Of a DNA stretch of 26,625 nt, positions 1 to 6,906 are shown piece after piece. Numbering within the stretch: position 1 is the first letter of the stretch; each line of letters starts with the position of its first letter. A model generated the notes under the pieces. That model was not told the origin of the DNA and did no database searches. It saw only the letters and a list, made by a program, of their open reading frames with translations. The stretch comes from an uncultured Coprococcus sp. (lineage in GTDB: Bacteria > Bacillota > Clostridia > Lachnospirales > Lachnospiraceae): the NCBI GenBank assembly GCA_900548215.1, contig URJI01000035.1:1-26625 (forward strand), read 5' to 3'. The position numbers and the translations under genes were made by a program.

Positions 1-95
1 CTGTACTGATTCTGGCTGTACTGATTCTGGCTGTACTGATTCTGGCTGTACTGATCCTGACTGTACTGATCCTGACTGTACTGATTCTGGCTGTA
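1..95. repeat. 15-bp tandem repeat (coding minisatellite)
   Basis: A 15-bp unit, CTGTACTGATTCTGG with T/C and G/A variants, is repeated head to tail from the left edge to about 95. On the minus strand each unit encodes YSQN/DQ. Because 15 is a multiple of 3, copy-number change keeps the reading frame. It has no spacers, so it is not a CRISPR array. Confidence 0.9.
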
Positions 96-152
96 TGGGT
101 TCTGATCATAATCATTCTGTCCATATGAGTTGTTGTTTGTTGAGTTATCCAT
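1..152 (-). CDS. N-terminus of YSQNQ-repeat hypothetical protein (partial)
   Basis: The first 50 codons of a gene running off the left edge. The ATG at 152 is preceded by an AAAGGA ribosome binding site and lies 22 nt after the stop of the DUF2752 gene, so the two are probably one operon. The protein starts MDNSTNNNSYGQNDYDQNP and then consists of the pentapeptide YSQNQ or YSQDQ repeated seven times up to the edge, encoded by a 15-bp tandem repeat. Such low-complexity Q/N/Y/S-rich N-termini are known in Firmicutes ahead of small membrane domains (TM2, CD225/dispanin or DUF4190 types), often beside DUF2752. The domain itself is outside the window, so the family stays unassigned. Confidence 0.7.
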   Translation of the reverse strand, partial: MDNSTNNNSYGQNDYDQNPYSQNQYSQDQYSQDQYSQNQYSQNQYSQNQY

Positions 153-174
153 AAGTTTCCTTTCTTTTAAAATA

Positions 175-609
175 TTAGATTGTGTAGCCTGGGATGGCGA
201 GTTTCATAATGTACTGGCAAATGTATATGATGATGCCGATTTTCCAATACCAACTGTGCCATTTTACTGCGGCTAATTTCCCCCTCGAAAGCTGTCTCAT
301 TGTCTGAGAAATAAAAAATACTATACACAGAATTGATATGTAGGTTGCAGTTGCGTGATAATACAGACTTGCAAGTATATGACCATGTAATAACTGGAGT
401 ACGGCTCTTGTTCCTCCGCAACTTGGACACGGAATTCCGGTTACCTGTCTAAATTTGCAAGTAAGGATATCTTCAAATATGCAAACATTGTCTCTGATAA
501 GTGTTAATATAATTGAAAGTACAGCTATGGCAGCTAAAGTGATGATTTCTGCAATATATACAGAACGCTCTGGTTCTTCGAGGTATTTTAGTGTTTTTTT
601 CTCTTCCAT
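175..609 (-). CDS. DUF2752 family membrane protein
   Basis: 144 aa. The diagnostic DUF2752 motif TGIPCPSCGGTRA (C-P-x-C-G-G-T-R) is near residues 57-69, next to the membrane. Hydrophobic segments lie near residues 18-38, 85-103 and 122-140, so this is a small polytopic membrane protein. The Cys pair suggests metal or redox chemistry, but no function is established for the family. The start ATG at 609 has only a weak ribosome binding site. It is followed after 22 nt by the repeat-protein gene on the same strand and diverges from the DHH gene. Confidence 0.85.
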   Translation of the reverse strand: MEEKKTLKYLEEPERSVYIAEIITLAAIAVLSIILTLIRDNVCIFEDILTCKFRQVTGIPCPSCGGTRAVLQLLHGHILASLYYHATATYISILCIVFFISQTMRQLSRGKLAAVKWHSWYWKIGIIIYICQYIMKLAIPGYTI

Positions 610-698
610 AATGAAAGTATAATATATGATTTGTGCTTGGTAAACATAAAAATATGTAATTTGTTAAAACATAATAAATGTTGTGCAAGGATATTGTC

Positions 699-720
699 AT
701 TCTTTACGATAAGAAAGAAT
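699..720. repeat. Inverted repeat in divergent intergenic region
   Basis: ATTCTTT (699-705) and AAAGAAT (714-720) form a 7-bp inverted repeat just upstream of the -35 box of the DHH gene promoter. It could be an operator or a weak hairpin; no regulator can be assigned. Confidence 0.4.
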
Positions 721-723
721 ATC

Positions 724-752
724 TTGAATAACAAATTGTGTTTTTATATAAT
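724..752 (+). promoter_or_regulatory. Sigma-A type promoter of DHH gene
   Basis: TTGAAT (724-729), a 17-bp spacer and TATAAT (747-752), about 45 bp upstream of the chosen start at 798. It matches the housekeeping consensus closely. Confidence 0.7.
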
Positions 753-797
753 TATGTATATGTTGTAAATGGGAAAAACTTCAGGGAGGAATGTATT

Positions 798-1718
798 ATG
801 AGGTTGGTTACTAGATCAGATTTTGACGGACTTGCATGTGGAGCACTTCTGAAGGAGGCTGGAATAATAGACCATTGGAAATTTGCGCATCCAAAGGATC
901 TTCAGGATGGATTGATTGAGGTTAATGAGGATGACTGCCTTGCAAATGTACCATTTGTCGAGGGCTGTGGTCTTTGGTTTGATCACCATTCAAGCGAGCA
1001 TGAGAGACTGGCTCTTGAGGGCAAATATAAAGGAGAGAGTCGCATAACTCCATCCTGTGCGAGAATTATCTATGAATATTATGGCGGAAGGGAGCGATTC
1101 CCTCAGTTTGACGATATGATGGAGGCTGTTGATAAGGTTGATTCGGGAAATCTTACTATAGATGAGGTTCAAAATCCTAAAGGATGGATTCTCATAGGGT
1201 TCCTCATGGATCCAAGAACTGGACTTGGAAGATTCAGAAATTTTACCATATCTAACTATCAGCTGATGGAAAAGCTTATTGATGCGTGTCGAAGCATGAC
1301 TACTGATGAGATACTTGCCATGCCAGATATTCAGGAGAGAATCGTGCTATACAATGAGCAGACAGAGAAGTTTAAGGAGATGGTTAAAGCACACACAGTA
1401 GTTGACGGTAACGTGATAATCAGTGATCTCCGCGGCGTTGATCCTATATATACAGGCAATCGTTTTATGATCTACAGTATGTATCCTGAGCAGAATGTAT
1501 CTGCTTGGATAGTTAGCGGCCGTGGCGGACAGGGTTGTTCAGCCGCATGCGGATACAGCATCCTTAACCGTACAGCTACAATGGATGTGGGAAGCCTGAT
1601 GCTCAAGTATGGCGGAGGCGGACACAAGAAGGTCGGCACGTGCCAGTTCAAGAATGAGGAGATGGATACTAAGCTTCCGCAGATGCTAGAAGAGCTGAAG
1701 GCACAGGCTAATGCATAA
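798..1718 (+). CDS. DHH/DHHA1 family phosphoesterase
   Basis: 306 aa from the ATG at 798, which has a strong AGGGAGGA site 7 bp upstream; an in-frame upstream start at 738 lacks one and lies inside the promoter. N-terminal RSDFDGLACG holds the first metal-binding Asp residues. WFDHHSSEHE is the DHH motif. The C-terminal GRGGQGCSAACGYSILNR and GGGGHKKVGTCQF are typical of DHHA1 substrate-binding domains. The family contains exopolyphosphatases, NrnA-like oligoribonucleases and cyclic-dinucleotide phosphodiesterases, all Mn-dependent cytoplasmic hydrolases. The substrate cannot be chosen from sequence alone. It is a single-gene unit with its own promoter and a strong hairpin downstream. Confidence 0.88.
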   Translation: MRLVTRSDFDGLACGALLKEAGIIDHWKFAHPKDLQDGLIEVNEDDCLANVPFVEGCGLWFDHHSSEHERLALEGKYKGESRITPSCARIIYEYYGGRERFPQFDDMMEAVDKVDSGNLTIDEVQNPKGWILIGFLMDPRTGLGRFRNFTISNYQLMEKLIDACRSMTTDEILAMPDIQERIVLYNEQTEKFKEMVKAHTVVDGNVIISDLRGVDPIYTGNRFMIYSMYPEQNVSAWIVSGRGGQGCSAACGYSILNRTATMDVGSLMLKYGGGGHKKVGTCQFKNEEMDTKLPQMLEELKAQANA

Positions 1719-1753
1719 GTGTGAGATAAACACAATCAAATAGATATCACCGT

Positions 1754-1799
1754 AAACAGGCGGCGTTCTGGTTGGATTCAACTGGAACTCCGCCTGTTT
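1754..1799 (+). terminator. Long stem-loop after DHH gene
   Basis: AAACAGGCGG (1754-1763) pairs with CCGCCTGTTT (1790-1799). The helix continues after one mismatch through GTTC/GAAC and GGTTG/CAACT with wobbles to a 4-nt loop (1775-1778). No long T tract follows, so it may act as a transcript-end stabiliser or weak terminator. Confidence 0.65.
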
Positions 1800-1812
1800 G
1801 CATGTCCGGCCG

Positions 1813-1848
1813 TGGGGACGTAGGGGACGGAGGTGCCTGACCCCTTTT
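1813..1848 (+). repeat. Interspersed GGTGCCTGACCCC repeat, copy 1
   Basis: TGGGGACG and GGGGACGGA precede the core GGTGCCTGACCCC (1832-1844), followed by TTTT. It lies between the convergent ends of the DHH and endonuclease-fold genes. Confidence 0.8.
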
Positions 1849-1854
1849 GCTCAG

Positions 1855-1882
1855 TGCCGTTCCCGATAAAAAGGGAGCGGCA
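1855..1882. terminator. Stem-loop between convergent genes
   Basis: TGCCGTTCCC (1855-1864) pairs with GGGAGCGGCA (1873-1882), with one G-T wobble and the loop GATAAAAA. It sits 17 bp past the stop of the minus-strand gene and may help end its transcript. The T-rich stretch is in the loop rather than after the stem, so terminator function is uncertain. Confidence 0.45.
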
Positions 1883-1898
1883 TTTGTGCGTAATTAAG

Positions 1899-3047
1899 TT
1901 AATTAAGTATTACCTCAAGTTTTATTGGATTGTGATCTGAGTTTTGAAAATCCAGATTAACTGTTTCAATAGACTTGATAGAAATGTTTGATGAAACAAT
2001 AAAACCGTCAATTACATAAAACTGAAATTTATCATCCTCGTTGTTGTAAGACTTGTCCAGCGAACGGCATGTAGGAACTGACGAATCAGTTATACATGTA
2101 AAATCATTTCCAAATTCAGAAATATCTATGAGACCAGGAGCCCACAGTTCATCGGATTGCTGGGGATAGGCTGATATGTCGGTATTTGAAAATGTCTGGT
2201 TGAAGTCGCCCCCGGCTATCACGTAATTGCCTTTATCGGTTTCAGTTTGCAGTATGTCTGCAAGCATTTTCGTCTGGGCAGCCTTGCCCTCACCGGAATC
2301 ATAGGCTTCAAGGTGTAGATTTACAATGACAAGCTCTTTATCCGTACCATCAATAGGAATTCTAGATACAATCAGACATCGTTTCAGATTGCACAGCCTG
2401 ATAGGATAAGAAAATGGACAAGGAAGCTTGATTCTGCAAGCGGTCGATACCGGATAAGTGCTGAGAGTCATTATACCGGAAGCGACCTGCCCGATGGGTG
2501 GAATTGGGTAGGGCACCATGAGCGTTTTGTAGTTGTAAGCGTAGGAACTGTTGTATGAGGACAGTTCATCTTTAATTATGGATTCTTCATTTACTTTGTG
2601 ACTTCGGGAGGATTTCTCATCGACTTCCTGAAGCAGGATAATATCAGGCGATAAACTATTCAATTCTTCTGTGATGGCAGACATGTTGGTCAGCACCTGT
2701 TCTTTGGTGGATGTGTATACACTATTACCGCCATCCATGAAAAAGTCAGCATTTGCGCCGAGGGAACCGTAGCCGATGTTCCACGTAACAACGGAAACGT
2801 TATCGCCGATTGATAATTCCTTCTGCTGGGAGAGCTTGTTTGTATCAGTGGGAAATGAATCATCCTGAGTAGCTGGCTGGTCGTTGTAAGTTACCGTCAG
2901 ATCCTCAGAGTCTTGAGGTTTGTATTCGGTTACAGTGAGTACGCCGACAAAGATAGCAGCAATCAAAATGATAATTCCAAGAGCAGCACCTACTATCTTA
3001 AGAATTTTGATTATTGGTTTAGTGTTAGATTTTTTTGCGGATTTCAA
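1899..3047 (-). CDS. Membrane-anchored endonuclease/exonuclease/phosphatase family protein
   Basis: 382 aa. The start is a TTG at 3047, supported by an AGGAGAGGA site 8 bp upstream and no better in-frame ATG. Residues about 12-38 form one membrane anchor, placing the catalytic domain outside the cell. The EEP fold motifs appear in order: VVTWNIGYG, LLQEVDE (metal-binding Glu), IVNLHLEAY (catalytic His), IAGGDFNQ (Asp/Asn) and the terminal NSDHNPIK (D371, H372). The fold includes DNases, sphingomyelinases and inositol phosphatases, and the substrate is not predictable here. A secreted nuclease or phosphodiesterase role is inference. It is a single gene flanked on both sides by copies of the interspersed repeat. 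Confidence 0.85.
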   Translation of the reverse strand: MKSAKKSNTKPIIKILKIVGAALGIIILIAAIFVGVLTVTEYKPQDSEDLTVTYNDQPATQDDSFPTDTNKLSQQKELSIGDNVSVVTWNIGYGSLGANADFFMDGGNSVYTSTKEQVLTNMSAITEELNSLSPDIILLQEVDEKSSRSHKVNEESIIKDELSSYNSSYAYNYKTLMVPYPIPPIGQVASGIMTLSTYPVSTACRIKLPCPFSYPIRLCNLKRCLIVSRIPIDGTDKELVIVNLHLEAYDSGEGKAAQTKMLADILQTETDKGNYVIAGGDFNQTFSNTDISAYPQQSDELWAPGLIDISEFGNDFTCITDSSVPTCRSLDKSYNNEDDKFQFYVIDGFIVSSNISIKSIETVNLDFQNSDHNPIKLEVILN

Positions 3048-3170
3048 ATAACAGGTCCTCTCCTATCAAATAATAAGTAAACAATATCGAGATATTTGTG
3101 TACTAAACAAAATTATAGCAGACACGTCTTATTCAAACAACGAAAAATATTTTTCACAATAACACAAATT

Positions 3171-3204
3171 GTGACGGAGGTGACGGAGGTGCCTGACCCC
3201 TTTT
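3171..3204 (+). repeat. Interspersed GGTGCCTGACCCC repeat, copy 2
   Basis: TGACGGAGG occurs twice in tandem, then core GGTGCCTGACCCC (3188-3200) followed by TTTT, matching copy 1 over the core and the 3' flank. Confidence 0.8.
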
Positions 3205-3240
3205 GAGAAATCCTACGGAAATACGCCAAAAATCACCACT

Positions 3241-3273
3241 TGGGGACGGAGGTACCTGCCCCCTCTGTCCCCA
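3241..3273 (+). repeat. Interspersed repeat, copy 3 (hairpin form)
   Basis: TGGGGACGGAGG (3241-3252) pairs with CCTCTGTCCCCA (3262-3273), with one wobble. The loop holds a variant core (TACCTGCCC). This copy has both palindrome arms, suggesting the complete form of the element. Confidence 0.75.
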
Positions 3274-3365
3274 AGAAATTATCGGTAATGCATTCTATTT
3301 CCGTATGTTTAATTACAGAGAAATATGTTATGATGCAGAAGATAATAAGTTGATGAGGGGAAAAT

Positions 3366-3983
3366 ATGTTTGATTATATAGTTAAAGATGTTATGGAAGT
3401 GGTGGGATACCTGCCCATAGGAATTCTGTGCGGAATCCTTGCGGTTGCTATATATCTCGTGTGCGTGTGGCATGCCGGGAGAAAAAGACATTTGGATATT
3501 CATTTGTCGGATGGCAGCAGTGAAATAGATGATAATGATGTTCCGGCTGTGACCTCAGCGGGAACTCACATATGGAATTCTATGGTGTGGTTTCTGCTCG
3601 GAGTGTATCTTGCAGTTATGTTTGTGACGGTTTTTCTGTCTAGAGAGCCGGGCTCGCGGCAGGGGATAGACATGACGTTTTTCGGAACCTGGGGTGAGAC
3701 ACCGCAGGCGCATGCATTTGTCATAGAGAATATACTGTTGTTTGTTCCGTTTGGAATACTGTATCCGCTGGCGGTTTCGGCGACGGACAGAAAGCCGGAT
3801 CGCAGGAAGAAAATAGGCTGGGAGAAATTCACAGTACTGTGGGGATTCCTCATAAGCGTTGGGATAGAGACAGTGCAGCTCATGACGGAGCGCGGATATT
3901 GCCAGCTGGATGATGTGGTTATGAACACGTTGGGGGCACTGGTGGGATATGCGATATTTGCTTTGACAAAAATTATATTTTGA
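3366..3983 (+). CDS. VanZ-like family membrane protein
   Basis: 205 aa, start ATG at 3366 behind GAGGGGA. Hydrophobic segments lie near residues 13-37, 72-92, 118-140, 157-170 and 185-203. The conserved VanZ features are ENILLFVPFGILYP and the late block with SVGIETVQL and CQLDDVVMNTLGALVGY, whose acidic pair and DD-NT-GA signature is typical. The family is named after the teicoplanin-resistance protein VanZ, but most members are of unknown function and this one need not confer resistance. A hydrophilic, acidic loop sits near residues 40-60. It is followed after 55 nt by the C69 dipeptidase on the same strand, probably co-transcribed. Confidence 0.87.
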   Translation: MFDYIVKDVMEVVGYLPIGILCGILAVAIYLVCVWHAGRKRHLDIHLSDGSSEIDDNDVPAVTSAGTHIWNSMVWFLLGVYLAVMFVTVFLSREPGSRQGIDMTFFGTWGETPQAHAFVIENILLFVPFGILYPLAVSATDRKPDRRKKIGWEKFTVLWGFLISVGIETVQLMTERGYCQLDDVVMNTLGALVGYAIFALTKIIF

Positions 3984-4038
3984 CATAGATAATCTGAAGA
4001 TAGAAGTAGAATTTATGGAATAAAAAGGAGGAACGCAC

Positions 4039-5667
4039 ATGCCGTGCACAACAATTTTAGTGGGTAAGGCCGCCTCATATGACGGTTCAACGATAATAGC
4101 GAGAAATGATGATTCGGGGGCTGGTTCGTACACTCCGAAGAAGTATGCTGTGGTGCATCCTGAGGAGCAGCCGCGCATTTACAAGTCTGTTATTTCCCAT
4201 GTGGAGATAGAGCTTCCGGACGATCCGATGAGATACACCTGTGTGCCGAACGCTCTAAGCGGTGAGGGAATCTGGGCGGCCAGCGGAGTAAATGCAGCAA
4301 ATGTGGCGATGACTGCAACTGAGACTATAACCTCGAATCCGAGGGTGCTCGGGGCGGACCCTCTTGTGTGTTATGAGCCAGCAGACGGAGATAAGCTGGA
4401 GAAGGCAGGTGGAATAGGTGAGGAGGACATCGTGTCCATCACTCTTCCATATATAAAAAGTGCCAGAGAGGGTGTAATTCGCCTTGGAAGTCTGCTTGAA
4501 CAGTACGGAACTTATGAGATGAATGGAATAGCATTTCAGGACGTGGATGAGATCTGGTGGCTTGAGACCATCGGCGGACATCACTGGATCGCGAGAAAGG
4601 TTCCAGATGACGTGTATGTTGTCATGCCAAACCAGTTCGGTATGGATGAATTTGACCTGGCAGATGCCATTGGGGCACAGAACGAATTTATGTGTTCAGC
4701 GGATCTTCCGGAATTTATAGAGAAATATCATCTGAACGTGGAGAATATGGAGTGCGTGATGCTGCGGAATATATCACAGACCGGAGAGCTGCAGGATAAA
4801 GATGAGAACGATGATTGTGGACAAGAAGTCGACAGCACCAACAATGAGACTGATTCGTCGGATGGCACATATACAAGTATAATCTGCCCGAGGGATATAT
4901 TTGGCAGCCATGACGATGCTGATCATGTGTATAATACGCCGAGAGCGTGGTTCATGGAGAGGACACTTAATCCGAATTCCGCTGTCTGGGATGGCCCGGA
5001 CGCAGACTTTACTCCGGTGTCGGACGACATTCCGTGGTGCATGATACCGGAGAAGAAGATAACCATGGAGGACGTGAAGTATGTCCTGTCCTCACATTAT
5101 CAGGGCACTCCGTATGATTCATATGGAAATTACGGCGACAAGAGCCTTCGAGGTGCATACAGGTCAATCGGAGTGAACAGAACGGATTTTATGTCGGCAA
5201 TCCAGATCAGGCCGTATGCAAGTGAGGACAGCAGTGCCATCCAGTGGCTGGCATTTGCATCAAATGCATTCAATGTCATGGTGCCATTTTACACAAATGT
5301 TGACGAGGTTCCAGAGTATCTGGCAAATACATCCGCGGAAGTGTCCACGGACAACTTCTATTGGACCAGCCGTTTGATCGCGGCAATGGCAGATGCATCG
5401 TATGCGAAGTCGGTGTTCCATATTGAGAGATATGACGAGAAGGTCATGTCTAAGGCACATGAGATCATATACAGGTATGATGATCTTCTGGGAGCTGATA
5501 GGGATGTGCAGATAGATGCTGTCAGTAAGTTGGGGCAGAAACTCAGGCAGCAGGCCAATCAGGAGATGGCGGACATGGCAATGCATGCGGCAAGCGACAC
5601 TCTTGGAAAGGTGCTTTACGAGTTGAGCAATCAGATGAAAAACTCATACTCCAGATCGGATGCGTAG
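4039..5667 (+). CDS. C69 family dipeptidase
   Basis: 542 aa, start ATG at 4039 behind AAAGGAGGA. The N-terminus MPCTTILVGKAASYDGST followed by IIARNDDSG is the hallmark of peptidase family C69 (formerly U34, PepD type), an N-terminal-nucleophile hydrolase. Cys3 is the expected nucleophile, becoming N-terminal after removal of the first residues. WWLETIGGHHWIARKVPDD and NQFGMDEF are family motifs. There is no signal peptide, so the enzyme is cytoplasmic and cleaves dipeptides. An acidic low-complexity stretch near residues 250-275 (rich in D, E, N) looks like a surface-loop insertion. No clear terminator separates it from the convergent AraC gene. Confidence 0.9.
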   Translation: MPCTTILVGKAASYDGSTIIARNDDSGAGSYTPKKYAVVHPEEQPRIYKSVISHVEIELPDDPMRYTCVPNALSGEGIWAASGVNAANVAMTATETITSNPRVLGADPLVCYEPADGDKLEKAGGIGEEDIVSITLPYIKSAREGVIRLGSLLEQYGTYEMNGIAFQDVDEIWWLETIGGHHWIARKVPDDVYVVMPNQFGMDEFDLADAIGAQNEFMCSADLPEFIEKYHLNVENMECVMLRNISQTGELQDKDENDDCGQEVDSTNNETDSSDGTYTSIICPRDIFGSHDDADHVYNTPRAWFMERTLNPNSAVWDGPDADFTPVSDDIPWCMIPEKKITMEDVKYVLSSHYQGTPYDSYGNYGDKSLRGAYRSIGVNRTDFMSAIQIRPYASEDSSAIQWLAFASNAFNVMVPFYTNVDEVPEYLANTSAEVSTDNFYWTSRLIAAMADASYAKSVFHIERYDEKVMSKAHEIIYRYDDLLGADRDVQIDAVSKLGQKLRQQANQEMADMAMHAASDTLGKVLYELSNQMKNSYSRSDA

Positions 5668-5728
5668 TTGAAGTTTGCGTGGCACAGTTTGAGTGGTGAA
5701 TTTTCAGCTGTGGATATACGCCATGCTG

Positions 5729-6613
5729 TCAGTTGTGGGTTTCTCTGTATCGGCTCGGTGTCACACCATATTTTTTCTTGAACATTCTGTTGAAATATGA
5801 CAGGTTGAAGAATCCGCAGTTTTCGGCCACTGATAGCACACTCTCGTCATTTGTGGAGAGTAGTCTTGCTGCTACGTTTAGTCTGAAGTCGTTCAGGTAT
5901 GTCACAAATGACACGCCCATGGTATTTTTGAAAAATCGCATAAAATGGGATTCTGAGAATCCACAGTAGGAGGCTATATCCGTTATGGATATGGCCTCTT
6001 TGTAGTTTTCATCTATATATGAGAGGATGAGCTTGGTCCTTTCAAGATCTCTGGCGCGGTTCTTTCTGTCTGCCTCATCCCTGACCGTGGAGTTGGTGAA
6101 CAGAATGTAGAAAAATTCAAAGTAACATCCCTTTAGAGCCAGATGATATCCTTTGGGAGTTTCAGAGCAAAGCTTATCCACCCGGTTCAGGCATGAGGAA
6201 AGCTGTGGGTACAATGGATCATCCTTGTCGTAGATGCTCTTTATGTCCACATCTCCCGCCAGGAGTGGTAAGAAAAATTCGCTGTCCAGTGAGTCGTGAT
6301 TCTTTGATCTGAACATGTCGACGGAGAACAGGATATTTTCATATTCCATGGAGTAACCTTCGTGTTGGGATATTCCGTGGATGTGTCCTGGCAGGATAAT
6401 AACGATATCACCCTCTTCTACGTAGTGTGAGGTGAAGTCCAGAGTCACATTTCCCTTTCCCTTTTTGATGTATATGATCTCCATAAATTCATGCCAGTGA
6501 AGCGATACTGTGCTGAAATCCAGCGGAATAGAACACAGATAAGTGTTGTATGGGAACATGGGGTCTGCGTGTGTTTTATTTTCTAATAATTTTTTATATT
6601 CAATACTGTTCAT
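5729..6613 (-). CDS. AraC family transcriptional regulator
   Basis: 294 aa, ATG at 6613 with GAAGGAA upstream. The N-terminal half is a cupin sensor domain (HWHEFMEIIYIKKGKG, VEEGDIVIILPGHIHG); the His/Glu set is like that of sugar-responsive AraC proteins. The C-terminal 100 residues hold two helix-turn-helix motifs (SITDIASYCGFSESHFMRFF and VLSVAENCGFFNLSYFNRMF) and end with the classic FKKKYGVTPSRYR. It is transcribed away from malQ, and its promoter region overlaps the malQ upstream region. The inference is that it controls malQ-phosphorylase, itself, or both. Confidence 0.88.
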   Translation of the reverse strand: MNSIEYKKLLENKTHADPMFPYNTYLCSIPLDFSTVSLHWHEFMEIIYIKKGKGNVTLDFTSHYVEEGDIVIILPGHIHGISQHEGYSMEYENILFSVDMFRSKNHDSLDSEFFLPLLAGDVDIKSIYDKDDPLYPQLSSCLNRVDKLCSETPKGYHLALKGCYFEFFYILFTNSTVRDEADRKNRARDLERTKLILSYIDENYKEAISITDIASYCGFSESHFMRFFKNTMGVSFVTYLNDFRLNVAARLLSTNDESVLSVAENCGFFNLSYFNRMFKKKYGVTPSRYRETHN

Positions 6614-6656
6614 ATGGCAGGTTCCTTCGATATTGCTGTGTTTTTATCGTTCTTCT

Positions 6657-6667
6657 TGCCTGACCCC
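6657..6667 (+). repeat. Interspersed repeat, copy 4 (core only)
   Basis: TTGCCTGACCCC followed by ATCACC lies in the 5' region of the AraC gene, about 45 bp upstream of its start. The GGGGACGGA arm is missing. Confidence 0.6.
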
Positions 6668-6698
6668 ATCACCTAGGATTAATATTTACTATGATAGG

Positions 6699-6728
6699 AT
6701 TGTACAATAAAACGGTCATATAATGCAA
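6699..6728 (-). promoter_or_regulatory. Probable promoter of AraC gene
   Basis: On the minus strand TTGCAT (6728-6723), an 18-bp spacer and TACAAT (6704-6699). A plus-strand TATAAT at 6719-6724 sits inside the same DNA, so the divergent promoters would overlap. Confidence 0.5.
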
Positions 6729-6747
6729 GCATTTGAAAGAAAATGCT
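6719..6747 (+). promoter_or_regulatory. Possible malQ promoter -10 and operator-like inverted repeat
   Basis: TATAAT (6719-6724) lacks a good -35 box at the right distance, which suits an activator-dependent promoter. Just downstream, AGCATTT (6728-6734) and AAATGCT (6741-6747) form a 7-bp inverted repeat with a 6-bp centre, a candidate binding site. The assignment is inference. Confidence 0.4.
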
Positions 6748-6783
6748 AATAAAATACAAAGCACAACAGAGCGATTACATATA

Positions 6784-6795
6784 GTGCCTGACCCC
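6784..6795 (+). repeat. Interspersed repeat, copy 5 (core only)
   Basis: GTGCCTGACCCC, preceded by ATA instead of the G-rich arm, about 110 bp upstream of malQ. It leads directly into a short tandem repeat. Confidence 0.65.
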
Positions 6796-6831
6796 TTAGT
6801 TGACCCCCTAGTTGACCCTTTAGTTGTTTCC
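6796..6831 (+). repeat. Three-copy 12-bp tandem repeat upstream of malQ
   Basis: TTAGTTGACCCC, CTAGTTGACCCT and TTAGTTGTTTCC follow each other; the third copy has decayed. The GACCCC end resembles the end of the interspersed repeat core, so the array may have grown from it. Confidence 0.6.
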
Positions 6832-6906
6832 TTTACCTTTGTCTGGCGCTTTCATATGGGCGCCTGCTGGCAAAGACACAATAGATAATTATAAGAGGTA
6901 TCAGAG

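Larger units (their letters stand above)
3048..3365. other. Intergenic region with two repeat copies
   Basis: A 318-bp divergent gap. The first third is A+T rich and should hold the promoter of the minus-strand gene. The middle carries two copies of the GGTGCCTGACCCC repeat family. The last 90 bp lead to the VanZ gene, with TATGAT near 3328 as a possible -10 box but no convincing -35. No open reading frame is supported. Confidence 0.6.

Noticed and set aside
1..95. CRISPR-like array at the left edge
   Set aside because: The units are 15 bp and contiguous, without spacers, and they encode a peptide repeat on the minus strand.
738..797. Earlier start of the DHH phosphoesterase
   Set aside because: This part overlaps the -10 region, lacks a ribosome binding site, and adds residues absent from the family.
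3366..3983. VanZ-like gene as evidence of glycopeptide resistance
   Set aside because: No vanHAX or vanRS genes are near, and most VanZ-family proteins are not resistance proteins.
3555..4178. 207-codon open frame antisense to the VanZ and dipeptidase genes
   Set aside because: It spans two well-supported genes and the gap between them, has no ribosome binding site, and the product resembles no family.
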